A DNA stretch of 64,000 nt from Paenibacillus sp. HGH0039 (GCF_000411255.1 NZ_KE150412.1:712520-776519); one strand, 5' to 3'; numbered from the stretch's first letter, positions 1 through 8,043 are shown. Numbers and translations are program-made. Notes: generated by a model from the letters alone, not told the origin.

Positions 1-84
1 CATTTTCCTTCCACGCCCGGCTTTTTCCGCCTTCTTGCCGCGCTCCAGGATGCTCCCTGCATCCTTCGGCAGCATGTGCGGCAT
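1..84 (-). other. Open frame running off the left edge, possible downstream gene
   Basis: An open frame starts with ATG at position 84, directly after the ArsR stop codon (85-87), and stays open for 28 codons to the window edge (begins MPHMLPKDAGSILERGKK). No good ribosome binding site precedes this ATG. A second ATG in the same frame lies at 1-3 and has GGAAGG four bases upstream. It may be the start of a third gene in the ArsR operon or only non-coding sequence; too little is visible to say. Confidence 0.2.
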
Positions 85-465
85 CTAACGTTCGGCAGCG
101 GCGCCGGCTTCGCAAGGCAGCCCTTCGCCTTGTTCCCCGCCCGCCGCTTCCGGCGGGCATTCTTTTTCGAATGCCGCGATAAGATCTTTCATAAGCCTCA
201 TGGCCGATCCGGCATCCAGCGCATAATATTTTTCCGTGCCCTGCTGACGGATCGTTACGATCTCCGCCTGCTTGAGCAGTTTGAGATGATGGGAAATGGC
301 CGGTCTCGACAGGTGCGAATGCTCCGTGATGCTTTTAACGTTCATGGGCCCGTGCTTGCCGAGCAGCAGAATAATCTGCTGTCTGGCCGGGTCTCCCAAC
401 GTCCGGAACAGATTCGTGCACTGCTCGAAGTATTCCATGGTAGTCCGTTCAGTTGTTCCGCTCAT
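85..465 (-). CDS. ArsR-family winged-helix transcriptional repressor
   Basis: A 126-residue ArsR/SmtB-type DNA-binding protein. The winged-helix core covers about residues 15-90: 'LFRTLGDPARQQIILLL' is the typical first helix pair, and 'LSRPAISHHLKLLKQAEIV' is the recognition helix and wing. It lacks the metal-binding ELCVCDL-type motif of ArsR/SmtB metal sensors, so the signal is unknown and may be redox- or quinone-related given the neighbour. The last 30 residues are a Glu/Ala-rich tail with two cysteines. It lies 54 bp downstream of a quinone oxidoreductase gene on the same strand, so it probably autoregulates the pair through the TTTAAAC repeats at 1156-1179. The ribosome binding site is weak (GAAAGATGTGAT); a second possible start is Met9. 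Confidence 0.85.
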   Translation of the reverse strand: MSGTTERTTMEYFEQCTNLFRTLGDPARQQIILLLGKHGPMNVKSITEHSHLSRPAISHHLKLLKQAEIVTIRQQGTEKYYALDAGSAMRLMKDLIAAFEKECPPEAAGGEQGEGLPCEAGAAAER

Positions 466-519
466 ACAATCACATCTTTCTTCATCGATGCGGCCGGAAG
501 GGGACTCGGAGGAGGACGC

Positions 520-1116
520 CTAGATCAGCTTGCGGCCGAGGTTCTCGGCTTTGTTCAGCCAAGATTTCCGCTTGTCCGCCGTAGATAATTTGAGCGATCC
601 GAGCATTGTTACTCGTACCGGCTTAAATCCGCTGAATTCGAGGATCCCCTTCTTCATCGCCTTGTGGCCGGGAATTCCGCCTATAGTTTGATAATACCAT
701 ACCGGTGTGTCCATCGTCACAATAAGGCGGGCGCTCTTCCCCTTAAGCAATTTTTCCCAGATGAGTGAGTCCTTGCTCTTGTACTTAAAAGCGAAGCCCG
801 GCAAAAATACCCGGTCAATCATCCCTTTGAGAAGAGCGGGCATGGTCCACCACCAGGTCGGATACACGAACACGACGTGGTCAGCCCAGCGAATCGACTC
901 CTGGATTCCAAGCAGGTCGGGCTCCAGCTCTGTCCGCTTTCTGTACCCGTAAGCCAGATTCGGATTGAAATCGAGATCGCTGATCTGAACGAAGCGGATT
1001 TCCGCTCCGGCGGCGGTTGCCCCCTTGCGGTACGATTCCGCCAAAGCGGTGCAGTAGCTCTCCCGGTCGGGATGTCCTTGAATGATTAAAACGCGTGACG
1101 GTGGCTGTGTTGTCAT
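520..1116 (-). CDS. NAD(P)H dehydrogenase (quinone)-like flavoprotein
   Basis: A 198-residue flavodoxin-fold oxidoreductase of the MdaB/KefF/NQO1-like family, which uses FMN or FAD to pass two electrons from NAD(P)H to quinones or electrophiles in the cytoplasm. Seen: N-terminal beta strand and phosphate loop 'RVLIIQGHPDRESYCTAL', and the family signature 'VFVYPTWWWTMPALLKGMID' followed by 'RVFLPGFAF' around residues 83-112. The length is normal for the family. The start at 1116 has GGAGG nine bases upstream. It is the first gene of a two-gene operon with an ArsR repressor, an arrangement common for quinone- or electrophile-responsive reductases; the inducer cannot be read from sequence. Confidence 0.85.
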   Translation of the reverse strand: MTTQPPSRVLIIQGHPDRESYCTALAESYRKGATAAGAEIRFVQISDLDFNPNLAYGYRKRTELEPDLLGIQESIRWADHVVFVYPTWWWTMPALLKGMIDRVFLPGFAFKYKSKDSLIWEKLLKGKSARLIVTMDTPVWYYQTIGGIPGHKAMKKGILEFSGFKPVRVTMLGSLKLSTADKRKSWLNKAENLGRKLI

Positions 1117-1155
1117 AAGAAGAAACCTCCAACTGATCTTTAATTAAGTTCATAT

Positions 1156-1179
1156 GTTTAAACATTTAAACCTTTAAAC
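1156..1179 (-). promoter_or_regulatory. Candidate ArsR operator: three 8-bp TTTAAAC repeats
   Basis: Three consecutive 8-bp units, GTTTAAAC (1156-1163), ATTTAAAC (1164-1171) and CTTTAAAC (1172-1179). Each holds the palindrome TTTAAA and they sit in phase directly after the -10 box. A repressor bound here would cover the transcription start. The link to the ArsR protein is inferred from position. Confidence 0.6.
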
Positions 1180-1181
1180 CA

Positions 1182-1210
1182 AAGATAAACTCCTTTTCAT
1201 TTTTTGTCAA
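1182..1210 (-). promoter_or_regulatory. Sigma-A promoter of the oxidoreductase-arsR operon
   Basis: On the minus strand TTGACA (1210-1205) is followed by a 17-bp spacer and TATCTT (1187-1182). The -35 is perfect and the -10 matches four of six positions. The operator repeats begin three bases after the -10. Confidence 0.65.
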
Positions 1211-1240
1211 CCAAAAATCACGGCTGATCAATCCGTGACA

Positions 1241-1264
1241 AAAAAAACCTTCATGCGAAGGCTT
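1241..1264 (-). terminator. Rho-independent terminator
   Basis: On the minus strand CCTTC-GCAT-GAAGG is followed by eight T. It ends transcription of the small membrane-anchored protein gene (1263-1742) and overlaps its last bases. Confidence 0.75.
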
Positions 1265-1742
1265 AAGAATTCCCGTAAATCTTCCGGTATTTTTCATTGA
1301 AAGCATCGATCCATTCCCTGTTAATCGGCCCGTTTTTAATTTCGTACAAGCGGTCCACCAAAACATAAACGGTATTGTGATTTGCGTAAATCAAAACCGT
1401 TTCGGCTTTATCGCGCGTGAGTTCAAATTCGAAAGCGGACTCGGAGTTCCTCAAGGCAGTTACCTCTTGACTCAACGCTTCGTAGCCGAGATGCTTTCTT
1501 TTCACTCTATATTGGCTTAAAAACGCAAGTAGTTCCTCCATCGGTTCCTTGTCTTTCGTTCCCCATTCATACAGTTTATCATCTTGCGTAGGCCGGTTTT
1601 TGCTAAAACCCATCCAAGTCAATTCACCGGCATGAAGCGGCAATACATCCGCTATACTTTTCTCCCTGTACTCGTTCCAGTTGTAAAGAATGACACCAGC
1701 GGCAATCGCAAGCAGCACAACAAGCCCGATTTTTTTAATCAT
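1263..1742 (-). CDS. Hypothetical membrane-anchored protein
   Basis: A 159-residue protein of unknown function. Residues 5-22 form one hydrophobic N-terminal segment (IGLVVLLAIAAGVILYNW) that can be an uncleaved anchor or signal peptide; the remaining 135 residues are hydrophilic and would lie outside the membrane. The segment 'VLIYANHNTVYVLVDRLYEI' looks like a beta-hairpin, and 'KEPMEELLAFLSQYRVKRKH' is amphipathic helix. I do not recognise a family. The start at 1742 has AAAGGGGTG upstream at good spacing. It is a single gene with its own terminator, in a stretch visibly richer in A+T than the topB region. Confidence 0.7.
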   Translation of the reverse strand: MIKKIGLVVLLAIAAGVILYNWNEYREKSIADVLPLHAGELTWMGFSKNRPTQDDKLYEWGTKDKEPMEELLAFLSQYRVKRKHLGYEALSQEVTALRNSESAFEFELTRDKAETVLIYANHNTVYVLVDRLYEIKNGPINREWIDAFNEKYRKIYGNS

Positions 1743-1816
1743 GCTTCACCCCTTTATGGCCTTCGCCCTTTTATTTAACCGTATATTTACATATACGCGG
1801 ATTTGAAGGATTTGTT

Positions 1817-1842
1817 GTCCAATGACACAAATCTACCCTCTA
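1817..1842 (+). repeat. Left inverted repeat, insertion-sequence-end-like
   Basis: The motif around CCAATGACACAAA pairs with the reverse complement of 3476-3501 (about 21 of 26 positions by eye). A second, better-preserved copy of the inner part (TGACACAAAACCACCCTC) starts at 1885. Repeated terminal motifs of this kind are usual at transposon ends, but no transposase gene is present. Confidence 0.45.
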
Positions 1843-1881
1843 TGTCGACACAATTATCATCCCATTGTATTTTATTTAATT

Positions 1882-1937
1882 TTTGACACAAAACCACCCT
1901 CAATCAATTTATTAAGTGAGGGTGGTTTTGTGTCAAA
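1882..1937. repeat. Perfect 21-bp inverted repeat with 14-bp spacer
   Basis: Arm 1882-1902 (begins TTTGACACAAAACC, ends CACCCTCA) is the exact reverse complement of 1917-1937; the spacer is AT-rich. No T tract follows on either strand, so it does not look like a terminator. The arm resembles the motif at 1822-1840, suggesting two insertion-sequence ends placed head to head or a MITE remnant. Confidence 0.6.
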
Positions 1938-2017
1938 TCAATATGGTCAGGCTATAAGAACTTACACTGATTATGGGTCATTCGAAGAGCAATTTTAGCT
2001 TTCAAAGATTAGCCGTC

Positions 2018-2695
2018 CTACCTAGCCCAATATTTATCCAATTCTTGCTGCAGCATGGTATCAAGATCACCGGTTCCTTCTTTAACTCCGACTTCGGCTA
2101 ACATAATAGCACGCGACAAAGGCCCACTAGTTCCCCTGCTGCCGCCGCCCACTCCAAGTTCTGGCAGCCACTCGTATTGAGAATACCAACGTTCTGCATA
2201 ATCCTTCGTGCCGCCTGCATTTTTAACAATATAAACCCGATGCAAGATTCCAGCGTCGTCCCGGTAATCGTAATAGAAATAACCCTTTTCCGAAAGGGTA
2301 TCCGTAATATTCATGTCTTCTCCATTTACCGTTAAGACCAGCCGTCCAAACGACGATTCCTTAACCAACCACTCACCTTTAATCCCGTCAGTACCTACAG
2401 AACCGCCATCGTCATTGATTTGAAGCATGATACTACTGCCACTGGCGAAGAAAATTTTGTTCATCTGATTTTTAATGATCGAAATAACTTTACCGTCTGT
2501 GGCCGCATATGCCGTTGCAGATACAACAACCATCAAAAAACACGCTGTCAAGGATGCCAGCAGTCTGCGCCGAATAGGTGAGCGGCTTCTGATTGGCTGT
2601 ATATTTTTCTGCGCGGAAATCGCGTTCCACATTTTAGCTTTCTGTCCTTCGGTTGGCGTTAAAGCGTCAAACACGTCATTAATAGGATTGTTCAT
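2018..2695 (-). CDS. Single-pass membrane protein, probable ECF anti-sigma partner
   Basis: A 225-residue protein. The N-terminal 42 residues are hydrophilic and basic (cytoplasmic by the positive-inside rule), residues 44-65 are one membrane segment (LLASLTACFLMVVVSATAYA), and the rest would be outside. The start overlaps the end of the upstream ECF sigma gene by 17 bases, the usual arrangement for a sigma factor and its membrane anti-sigma. There is no zinc-type HxxxCxxC motif, so it is not a classical ZAS anti-sigma; it recalls the single-span proteins co-transcribed with ECF genes in Bacillales. The extracellular part has an acidic, aromatic stretch (KGYFYYDYRDDAG). Ribosome binding site GGGAGGG precedes the start. 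The anti-sigma role is inferred from context only. Confidence 0.6.
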   Translation of the reverse strand: MNNPINDVFDALTPTEGQKAKMWNAISAQKNIQPIRSRSPIRRRLLASLTACFLMVVVSATAYAATDGKVISIIKNQMNKIFFASGSSIMLQINDDGGSVGTDGIKGEWLVKESSFGRLVLTVNGEDMNITDTLSEKGYFYYDYRDDAGILHRVYIVKNAGGTKDYAERWYSQYEWLPELGVGGGSRGTSGPLSRAIMLAEVGVKEGTGDLDTMLQQELDKYWAR

Positions 2696-3191
2696 ATTGC
2701 CCTCCCGCTAAATGAAATTTTAATCGTTTACGTCCCGTAGCCAATTGGGTTTGGATGGTGCTTTCTTTATGTCCCAGCAAGTTTGAAATTTCTTTGACGG
2801 AGTAATCCTCAAAGTAGTAGAGATATAAGACGATTTTGTACTTATCCGGCAACGATAGAAGTTGTTCAAGCACTTCTCCCGATTGCGCACGATCATCCCG
2901 GCAAGGCAGCTCTGGCAGAACCTCTAAATGCACATGGCGGGTATTCCAAAAGCTTTTTAAAATATCCTTGCAATGGTTTTTCGTTGCAACAATCAGCCAT
3001 GCTCTTTCATGGTCGCGGCCAGAAAAGGATTTATCGGGCTGTACTAGTTTTAGAAATATAGATTGAACCGCATCCTCTGCATCAGCGGCATTTTTCAAAT
3101 AAATGTAGCAGAGTCTATAGACCATATCTACATTTCGTATATAGATTTCGCCCAATTCTTTATCTGTACGCAGTAAAGGATCCTTTTCCAT
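2679..3191 (-). CDS. ECF-type RNA polymerase sigma factor
   Basis: A 170-residue sigma-70-family factor of the extracytoplasmic-function class. Region 2 is at residues 15-80 (MVYRLCYIYLKNAADAEDAV, then 'DHERAWLIVATKNHCKDILK'), and region 4 is at residues 105-160, with the helix-turn-helix 'YSVKEISNLLGHKESTIQTQ'. The length is normal. The start has the strong site GGAGGTGATGAG. It is co-transcribed with the overlapping membrane protein downstream. No ECF-type promoter was identified with confidence, so the regulon is unknown. The pair sits between inverted repeats and is richer in A+T than the neighbouring topB gene, which may mean it was acquired. Confidence 0.9.
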   Translation of the reverse strand: MEKDPLLRTDKELGEIYIRNVDMVYRLCYIYLKNAADAEDAVQSIFLKLVQPDKSFSGRDHERAWLIVATKNHCKDILKSFWNTRHVHLEVLPELPCRDDRAQSGEVLEQLLSLPDKYKIVLYLYYFEDYSVKEISNLLGHKESTIQTQLATGRKRLKFHLAGGQYEQSY

Positions 3192-3475
3192 CTCATCACC
3201 TCCACATATAACACGATTGGAACTAGCGAAATATCTTATCTTGATTTAAAAAATTACAAAACCAAATGCGGTGGATTCAATGGTCGTATTCAAGAGCGCT
3301 GAAAAACCGAACATCGCGGCGATTCATTTTAACACGGATTGCTTCCTAGTAATTAATTTCGTATTTAGTGCTGCGTTTGATTGGAAGTGGGTGTATACAT
3401 AGAAAGTGGTTTCATCTTAATTTTCGTAAATGTTTGTTAACCGCTGTTCAGCGGCATGAAAACATCCGTATCTGG

Positions 3476-3501
3476 GGTTAGTTTTGTGTCATTGGTCATT
3501 T
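3476..3501 (-). repeat. Right inverted repeat, insertion-sequence-end-like
   Basis: Reverse complement of this segment contains ACCAATGACACAAAACTA and matches 1817-1842 at about 21 of 26 positions. Together the two repeats bound about 1.7 kb that includes the ECF sigma gene pair. Confidence 0.45.
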
Positions 3502-3556
3502 GTCGCAAGAAAAAAATCGGCCCTCAATCAGGCCTCTGCGGCACTTGGGAAGCAAC

Positions 3557-3579
3557 AAAAAAACCGCGCATGCGCGCGG
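3557..3579 (-). terminator. Rho-independent terminator of topB-ung
   Basis: On the minus strand CCGCGC-GCAT-GCGCGG is followed by seven T. It lies 80 bp past the ung stop codon. Confidence 0.8.
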
Positions 3580-3659
3580 CTTTCGAATGATGATTTGTCG
3601 GGTAAATTTGCCTTATTTACAAATAAATCTAAAAGTCCCTCGTTTCAAACCGTTCCCGT

Positions 3660-4331
3660 TTATTCCGGCAGACACCAGTCAATCGGCTCGATTCCCTGCT
3701 CCCGAAGCCATGCGTTGGCTTTGGAATAAGGCTTGCTGCCGAAAAATCCCCGGTGGGCGGAAAGCGGGCTCGGATGAGGAGCTTTGATGACGCCGTGCCG
3801 GTTCAAGTCGATCAGCTGCGTTTTGGATTGCGCATGACTGCCCCACAAAATAAAAATAACGGGTGTTTCTTTGCGGTTCAGCGTCTCGATAACTTTATCC
3901 GTAAAAAGCTCCCACCCTTTCCCCTTGTGGGAATTCGCTTCACCGGCCCTTACGGTCAGCACCGTGTTCAGAAGGAGCACGCCCTGGTCGGCCCAGTGCT
4001 TCAAATACCCCGTTTTCGGGACCGGACAGCCGATGTCTTCCTTCATTTCCTTGAACATATTTTTAAGGGAAGGCGGGGCGGGTACGCCCGGTTTGACGGA
4101 AAAGCTCAAGCCGTGCGCCTGACCGGGGCCGTGATAAGGGTCCTGCCCCAAAATAACCGCCTTCACATCCTTGAACGCCGTATAGTGCAGGGCGTTAAAG
4201 ATATCGTGCATCTCCGGATAGATCGTCCGCTCCGCGTATTCCTGCTTCAAAAACTCTCTCAGCTTCAGATAGTATGGTTTCTCGAATTCCTCCGACAGTA
4301 ACTCTGCCCAGTCGTTCTTCAAAATCGTCAT
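3660..4331 (-). CDS. ung: Uracil-DNA glycosylase (family 1)
   Basis: A 223-residue enzyme that removes uracil from DNA, the first step of base excision repair. Motif A 'GQDPYHG' is at residues 62-68 with the water-activating Asp64, and motif B 'HPSPLS' is at 186-191 with His186; '[20 protein letters not shown]' is the proline-rich loop. The length matches bacterial Ung (about 225). The start has GAAGGAG upstream. It lies 16 bp downstream of topB on the same strand and is probably its co-transcribed partner. All catalytic residues are present. Confidence 0.97.
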   Translation of the reverse strand: MTILKNDWAELLSEEFEKPYYLKLREFLKQEYAERTIYPEMHDIFNALHYTAFKDVKAVILGQDPYHGPGQAHGLSFSVKPGVPAPPSLKNMFKEMKEDIGCPVPKTGYLKHWADQGVLLLNTVLTVRAGEANSHKGKGWELFTDKVIETLNRKETPVIFILWGSHAQSKTQLIDLNRHGVIKAPHPSPLSAHRGFFGSKPYSKANAWLREQGIEPIDWCLPE

Positions 4332-4347
4332 CGCTTATGTCTCCTTC

Positions 4348-6756
4348 CTATTCTTCCGTTTCCAGTCTTCCGGTAGACGGATCTGCAAGAACCAGCCGGG
4401 CCGAAACTTCCTCTCCGCCCTGCCGTGCCAGTTTGAGTTTGGCGGTTTTGCCTTTTTCCAGCAGCGCTTTCACCTGGGCATCCGTCAGGCTCCGTCCGAA
4501 GCTTTCCTTCCAGATGACGAAAGTGCAGCCGGTCTTGTAATGCGAACAGCCATATCCTTTCTTACCCATAAAAATGGTTCCGCCGCAGCCGGGCCGAGGA
4601 CAAGCTCCGACTACGCGCGGCCCGTCCGCCGGTCTAGCTGCAGCCGGAGCTCCCTGGACGGCCGATGCGCCGCGGGTGCTCCGGCCGGAAGCCTGTCCCG
4701 CTGTGACGCCGGCCGCACCGCTCCGGGCCGAAGACGCCCGGCTTGCCGGCGCTCCGCTTTCGCGGGCCGCGCTGCCTGCGGCTGCGCGCGCCTTGGGCGC
4801 CGTTCCCGCGGCTGCGCCGTCCGTGCCGGAGGCTTTGGCGCTCCGGCGCGTCTTGCCGGCCGCGGCCCGTCCGCCCGCTTTCCCGGCGGGCTCGTCGCCC
4901 TCGAAGGCGGTTCTCGCCGCGCGGTTCTGGACGCGGACTTTGTCAACGATGAGCGTGGCGAATTTTTTGACATTTCGCATAAACGTCTCATCGGACGCTT
5001 GTCCGCGTGAAATTTCATTGAGCCGGCGCTCCCACTGGCCCGTCATCTCCGGCGAAGTGAGCAGTTCCACGCCCGCCGCGCGGATCAGCTCTACGGCCGT
5101 CCGGCCTTTGGGCGTCAGCGTGATGCGCTTGCCCTGCATCGTGACGTAGCCGACATGCTTCAGGCGCTCGATGGTCGCCGCGCGGGTAGCCGGAGTTCCG
5201 AGACCGGAGTCTTTCATCGCGTCGCGCAGCTCTTCGTCCTCAATCTGCTTGCCGGCGCTTTCCATCGCCTTCAGGAGCGTGCCTTCCGTAAAAGCTTTCG
5301 GCGGCTGGGTCTCCTTCTCTTTGGCCGCCGCATCCCTGCAGTGAGCGCCGAGAGAAGCGTTCAGAGAAAACGGCTCGGACGTTTCTTCTTCCTCGGCCTC
5401 TTCCTCTTCTTTTCCCTTGTCGTCCTTCGTTTTTGCGCGTTTGCCGTCTTTCTTGGATTCGGGATACAGCACTTTCCATCCGAGCTGCAGCAGCTCCTTG
5501 ACGGTCGTCTTGAACGTTTCTTTCTCCACTTCCGTCAGAACGGTGTGCACCTTATACTCGGCGGCCGGATAAAACTGCGACAAAAACCGGCGCACGATCA
5601 GATCGTACACCTTCTGCTCATCGGCCGACAGTCCGTTTGCCCGTTTGCCGGTCGGGAGGATCGCGTGGTGGTCTTCCACTTTGGCCGGGTTGCAAATCGC
5701 TTTATTGTTTTTGTGGACCAGATTCCGGTTGGCCTGGCGGACCCACTCGTCGTAGGCCGTTCCCTGGAGGGCCGAAAGCGTTTTGTGCATGTCGGGGATA
5801 TTCTGCTCCGTCACATAGTTCGAGTTCGTTCTCGGATACGAAATGACTTTATGCTTCTCGTAGAGCGCCTGGGCCACGTCCAGCGTTTTTTTCGCCGAAA
5901 AACCGAGCTTGGCATTGGATTCCCGCTGAAGGAGCGTCAAATCATACAGCTTGAACGGATATTCCTTCGTATCTTTGACTTCGTAAGACGCGATGCGGGC
6001 CGGTTTTCCTTTTACTTTCGCCGCAATGCCCTCGGCCTTGGCCGGGTCCGTAATGCGCTCTCCCTGCCACAATCCACGGTAATCCGTCTGCTCCTGGGCG
6101 AAAAACGCCTCCACCTCGTAAAACTTCAAGGAGGAGAAATCTTCGATCAACTTTTGGCGGTCGTAAATGAGCGCCAGTACGGGAGTCTGAACCCGCCCGA
6201 CGGATAAGAGCACGTTATGCTTGGTCGTAAAAGCCCGGGAGCCGTTCATGCCGATGATCCAGTCGGCTTCGCTCCGGGCCCGTGCGGCTCTGGTCAGGTT
6301 TTCGAAATCGGAGCCGTCCTTCAGTTGCTGAAAGCCGTTCCGGATCGTTTCCGCGGTCAAGTCGGAGATCCACAGACGCTTGACGGGCTGCTTCAATTTC
6401 AAGTGACGCTGAATGAGCGAGAAAATATGCTGGCCCTCCCGCCCCGCGTCGCATGCGTTGACGATTTTGTCGCACTGTTTGGCGACTTCCTTGATCACTT
6501 TGAGCTGATCTTTCGTCCGTGGATTCGGCAGCAGCTTGAATTCGTCGGGAATAATCGGCAGATGCTCGAAACGCCATTTCTTGTATTTTTCATCGTATTT
6601 ATCGGGTTCCGCAAGCTCTATAAGGTGTCCAATGGCCCAGGTAATGATATAATCCGATCCTTCGATATACGTGCGTTTGTTCGCCGCTTTCGGTTCGATG
6701 ACAGCGGCAATCGTCCGGCCCATATCCGGTTTTTCGGCAATCACAAGTGTTTTCAA
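4348..6756 (-). CDS. topB: DNA topoisomerase III (type IA) with long basic tail
   Basis: An 802-residue type IA topoisomerase that relaxes or decatenates DNA through a single-strand break. The Toprim domain is at residues 1-145 (Glu8, DAGREG 103-108); the catalytic tyrosine is Tyr307 in 'VISYPRTNS'; an acidic Lys/Glu-rich insertion (KDDKGKEEEEAEEEETSE) lies in the middle. Bacillus TopB is about 730 residues; the excess here is a low-complexity Ala/Gly/Arg/Ser segment at about 627-714, followed by a four-cysteine zinc ribbon (719-744) and a C-terminal tail. The start is TTG at 6756 with AGGAAG seven bases upstream. Gene order topB-ung suggests a small DNA-maintenance operon. Confidence 0.95.
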   Translation of the reverse strand: MKTLVIAEKPDMGRTIAAVIEPKAANKRTYIEGSDYIITWAIGHLIELAEPDKYDEKYKKWRFEHLPIIPDEFKLLPNPRTKDQLKVIKEVAKQCDKIVNACDAGREGQHIFSLIQRHLKLKQPVKRLWISDLTAETIRNGFQQLKDGSDFENLTRAARARSEADWIIGMNGSRAFTTKHNVLLSVGRVQTPVLALIYDRQKLIEDFSSLKFYEVEAFFAQEQTDYRGLWQGERITDPAKAEGIAAKVKGKPARIASYEVKDTKEYPFKLYDLTLLQRESNAKLGFSAKKTLDVAQALYEKHKVISYPRTNSNYVTEQNIPDMHKTLSALQGTAYDEWVRQANRNLVHKNNKAICNPAKVEDHHAILPTGKRANGLSADEQKVYDLIVRRFLSQFYPAAEYKVHTVLTEVEKETFKTTVKELLQLGWKVLYPESKKDGKRAKTKDDKGKEEEEAEEEETSEPFSLNASLGAHCRDAAAKEKETQPPKAFTEGTLLKAMESAGKQIEDEELRDAMKDSGLGTPATRAATIERLKHVGYVTMQGKRITLTPKGRTAVELIRAAGVELLTSPEMTGQWERRLNEISRGQASDETFMRNVKKFATLIVDKVRVQNRAARTAFEGDEPAGKAGGRAAAGKTRRSAKASGTDGAAAGTAPKARAAAGSAARESGAPASRASSARSGAAGVTAGQASGRSTRGASAVQGAPAAARPADGPRVVGACPRPGCGGTIFMGKKGYGCSHYKTGCTFVIWKESFGRSLTDAQVKALLEKGKTAKLKLARQGGEEVSARLVLADPSTGRLETEE

Positions 6757-6953
6757 AGGCTATCTTCCTATCTATGTATCTCGCTGCGTTTCCCGCAGTG
6801 CAAGACATCCATCTTTTTGTCGTTCCGGCGCCAGGTTCTTGTTTCTCGTACACTTCAGTATATCGGCCCGGGAGTATCCCTGCAAGGACGGAAGCCGGGA
6901 TAGAAGGATGTTCGGCAAGAAAATCCCTCCGAAATCATGGTGTGCGGCAGGTC

Positions 6954-6983
6954 TTGTCCGTCCTGGAAAAAAAATTTTATAAG
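6954..6983 (+). promoter_or_regulatory. Possible promoter of the BadF-type kinase gene
   Basis: TTGTCC at 6954-6959, a spacer of about 18 bp and TATAAG at 6978-6983, about 70 bp before the start codon at 7054. The match is moderate. The rest of 6757-7053 shows nothing else definite. Confidence 0.4.
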
Positions 6984-7053
6984 GCGCATATTCCCAGGGT
7001 CTGGAATCTGGGTTATGATCCTTCTGAAGAATGATTAGCGGCAGGGGGTTAAC

Positions 7054-8043
7054 ATGACCGAATTAACGACGAAAACGTTTCTTCTCGGAATGGACGGCGG
7101 CGGCACGCATACCCGGGTTCTTGCGGCGGATCTGGCCGGTAACGTGCTGGCCTACGTGGAAAAAGGCGGCTCGTCCATCCACAAGGACGACCGTGCGCGG
7201 GAAAATGTCCAAGGCGCTATTCTGGAAGCGGTTGCACTTTCCGGCAGGACATTGGACCAAGCGGCCTCGTTGACCGCAGGAATGGCCGGATACGACTCCG
7301 AATCCGATCTTCCCTGGGTTCGCGGGCTAACCGACGTGGAAGGGTTAAGCTGCCCCCGGCAGCTTGTGAACGACGCTGTTGTCGCTCACAGCGGCGCGTT
7401 GTTGTCCGAACCGGGGATTATGGTTATTTCCGGGACCGGATCGATCATTCTGGCCGTAACGGACGACAACAGGCACATCCGCAATTACGATCTGCATCAT
7501 TACTCGGCAAGCGCGGCGCGTTTTCTCGGCTATGACGCCACATACGAGGCACTTGCGGGCAATTTGGACGAGTCGGATGCGGATTTGATCACCGGCATGT
7601 TGGATCACTGGGGCCTGGAAACGCTGGAAAGTTACTCCGAGCTCGCGTGCGCCGGCTTCATTCCCGACACCAAGGCGCGCAATAAAAAGTTCGGTGAACT
7701 GGCTCCCCTGATCACCGGAGAGGCTGTGAGGGGGAGCCGGCTGGCCCGGACGGTCTGCGACCGCGCGGTTCACCAGATTTCGGTCGGCATCAAGCTTCTG
7801 GGTTCCCGTTTTAACGGAGAGACGGTTTCCGTGGCGGCTGCCGGAAGCGTCGTGAATAGCCCCTATTTCAAGCAAAAACTTGCGGAAAAATTAAACGTCG
7901 GCAACCGCAAAACCTACCGCTGGCAGCCGCCCGCCTTCTCCCCCGCAGCCGGAGCTCTGCTGATGGGTTACCGGAGCCTCGATATTCCAATGACGGAGGA
8001 GCTGCTGGATAATCTGCGGCGGCATCCCGCCTGCGGATGCTGA
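7054..8043 (+). CDS. BadF/BadG/BcrA/BcrD-type ATPase, N-acetylglucosamine kinase-like
   Basis: A 329-residue cytoplasmic sugar-kinase-fold protein (actin-like ATPase). The phosphate-1 motif 'DGGGTHTR' is at residues 14-21, the phosphate-2 motif 'GIMVISGTGSI' at about 126, and an adenosine motif around 'VAAAGSVVNSPYF' near residue 265. In Firmicutes such proteins commonly phosphorylate N-acetylglucosamine or other amino sugars recovered from the cell wall; the exact substrate is not visible. It is a single gene with start ATG preceded by AGGGGG and ended by a strong terminator. The last residues (RRHPACGC) are cysteine-rich and unusual for the family. Confidence 0.8.
   Translation: MTELTTKTFLLGMDGGGTHTRVLAADLAGNVLAYVEKGGSSIHKDDRARENVQGAILEAVALSGRTLDQAASLTAGMAGYDSESDLPWVRGLTDVEGLSCPRQLVNDAVVAHSGALLSEPGIMVISGTGSIILAVTDDNRHIRNYDLHHYSASAARFLGYDATYEALAGNLDESDADLITGMLDHWGLETLESYSELACAGFIPDTKARNKKFGELAPLITGEAVRGSRLARTVCDRAVHQISVGIKLLGSRFNGETVSVAAAGSVVNSPYFKQKLAEKLNVGNRKTYRWQPPAFSPAAGALLMGYRSLDIPMTEELLDNLRRHPACGC

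Larger units (their letters stand above)
3192..3659. other. Non-coding 468-bp stretch
   Basis: AT-rich intergenic region upstream of the sigma gene and downstream of ung. It holds the right inverted repeat (3476-3501) and the ung terminator (3557-3579). I see no gene in it; short open frames at 3484-3787 lack ribosome binding sites and overlap the terminator. Confidence 0.6.

Noticed and set aside
1882..1937. Terminator for the membrane partner of the ECF sigma factor
   Set aside because: The stem is perfect, but neither strand shows the T tract needed for intrinsic termination.
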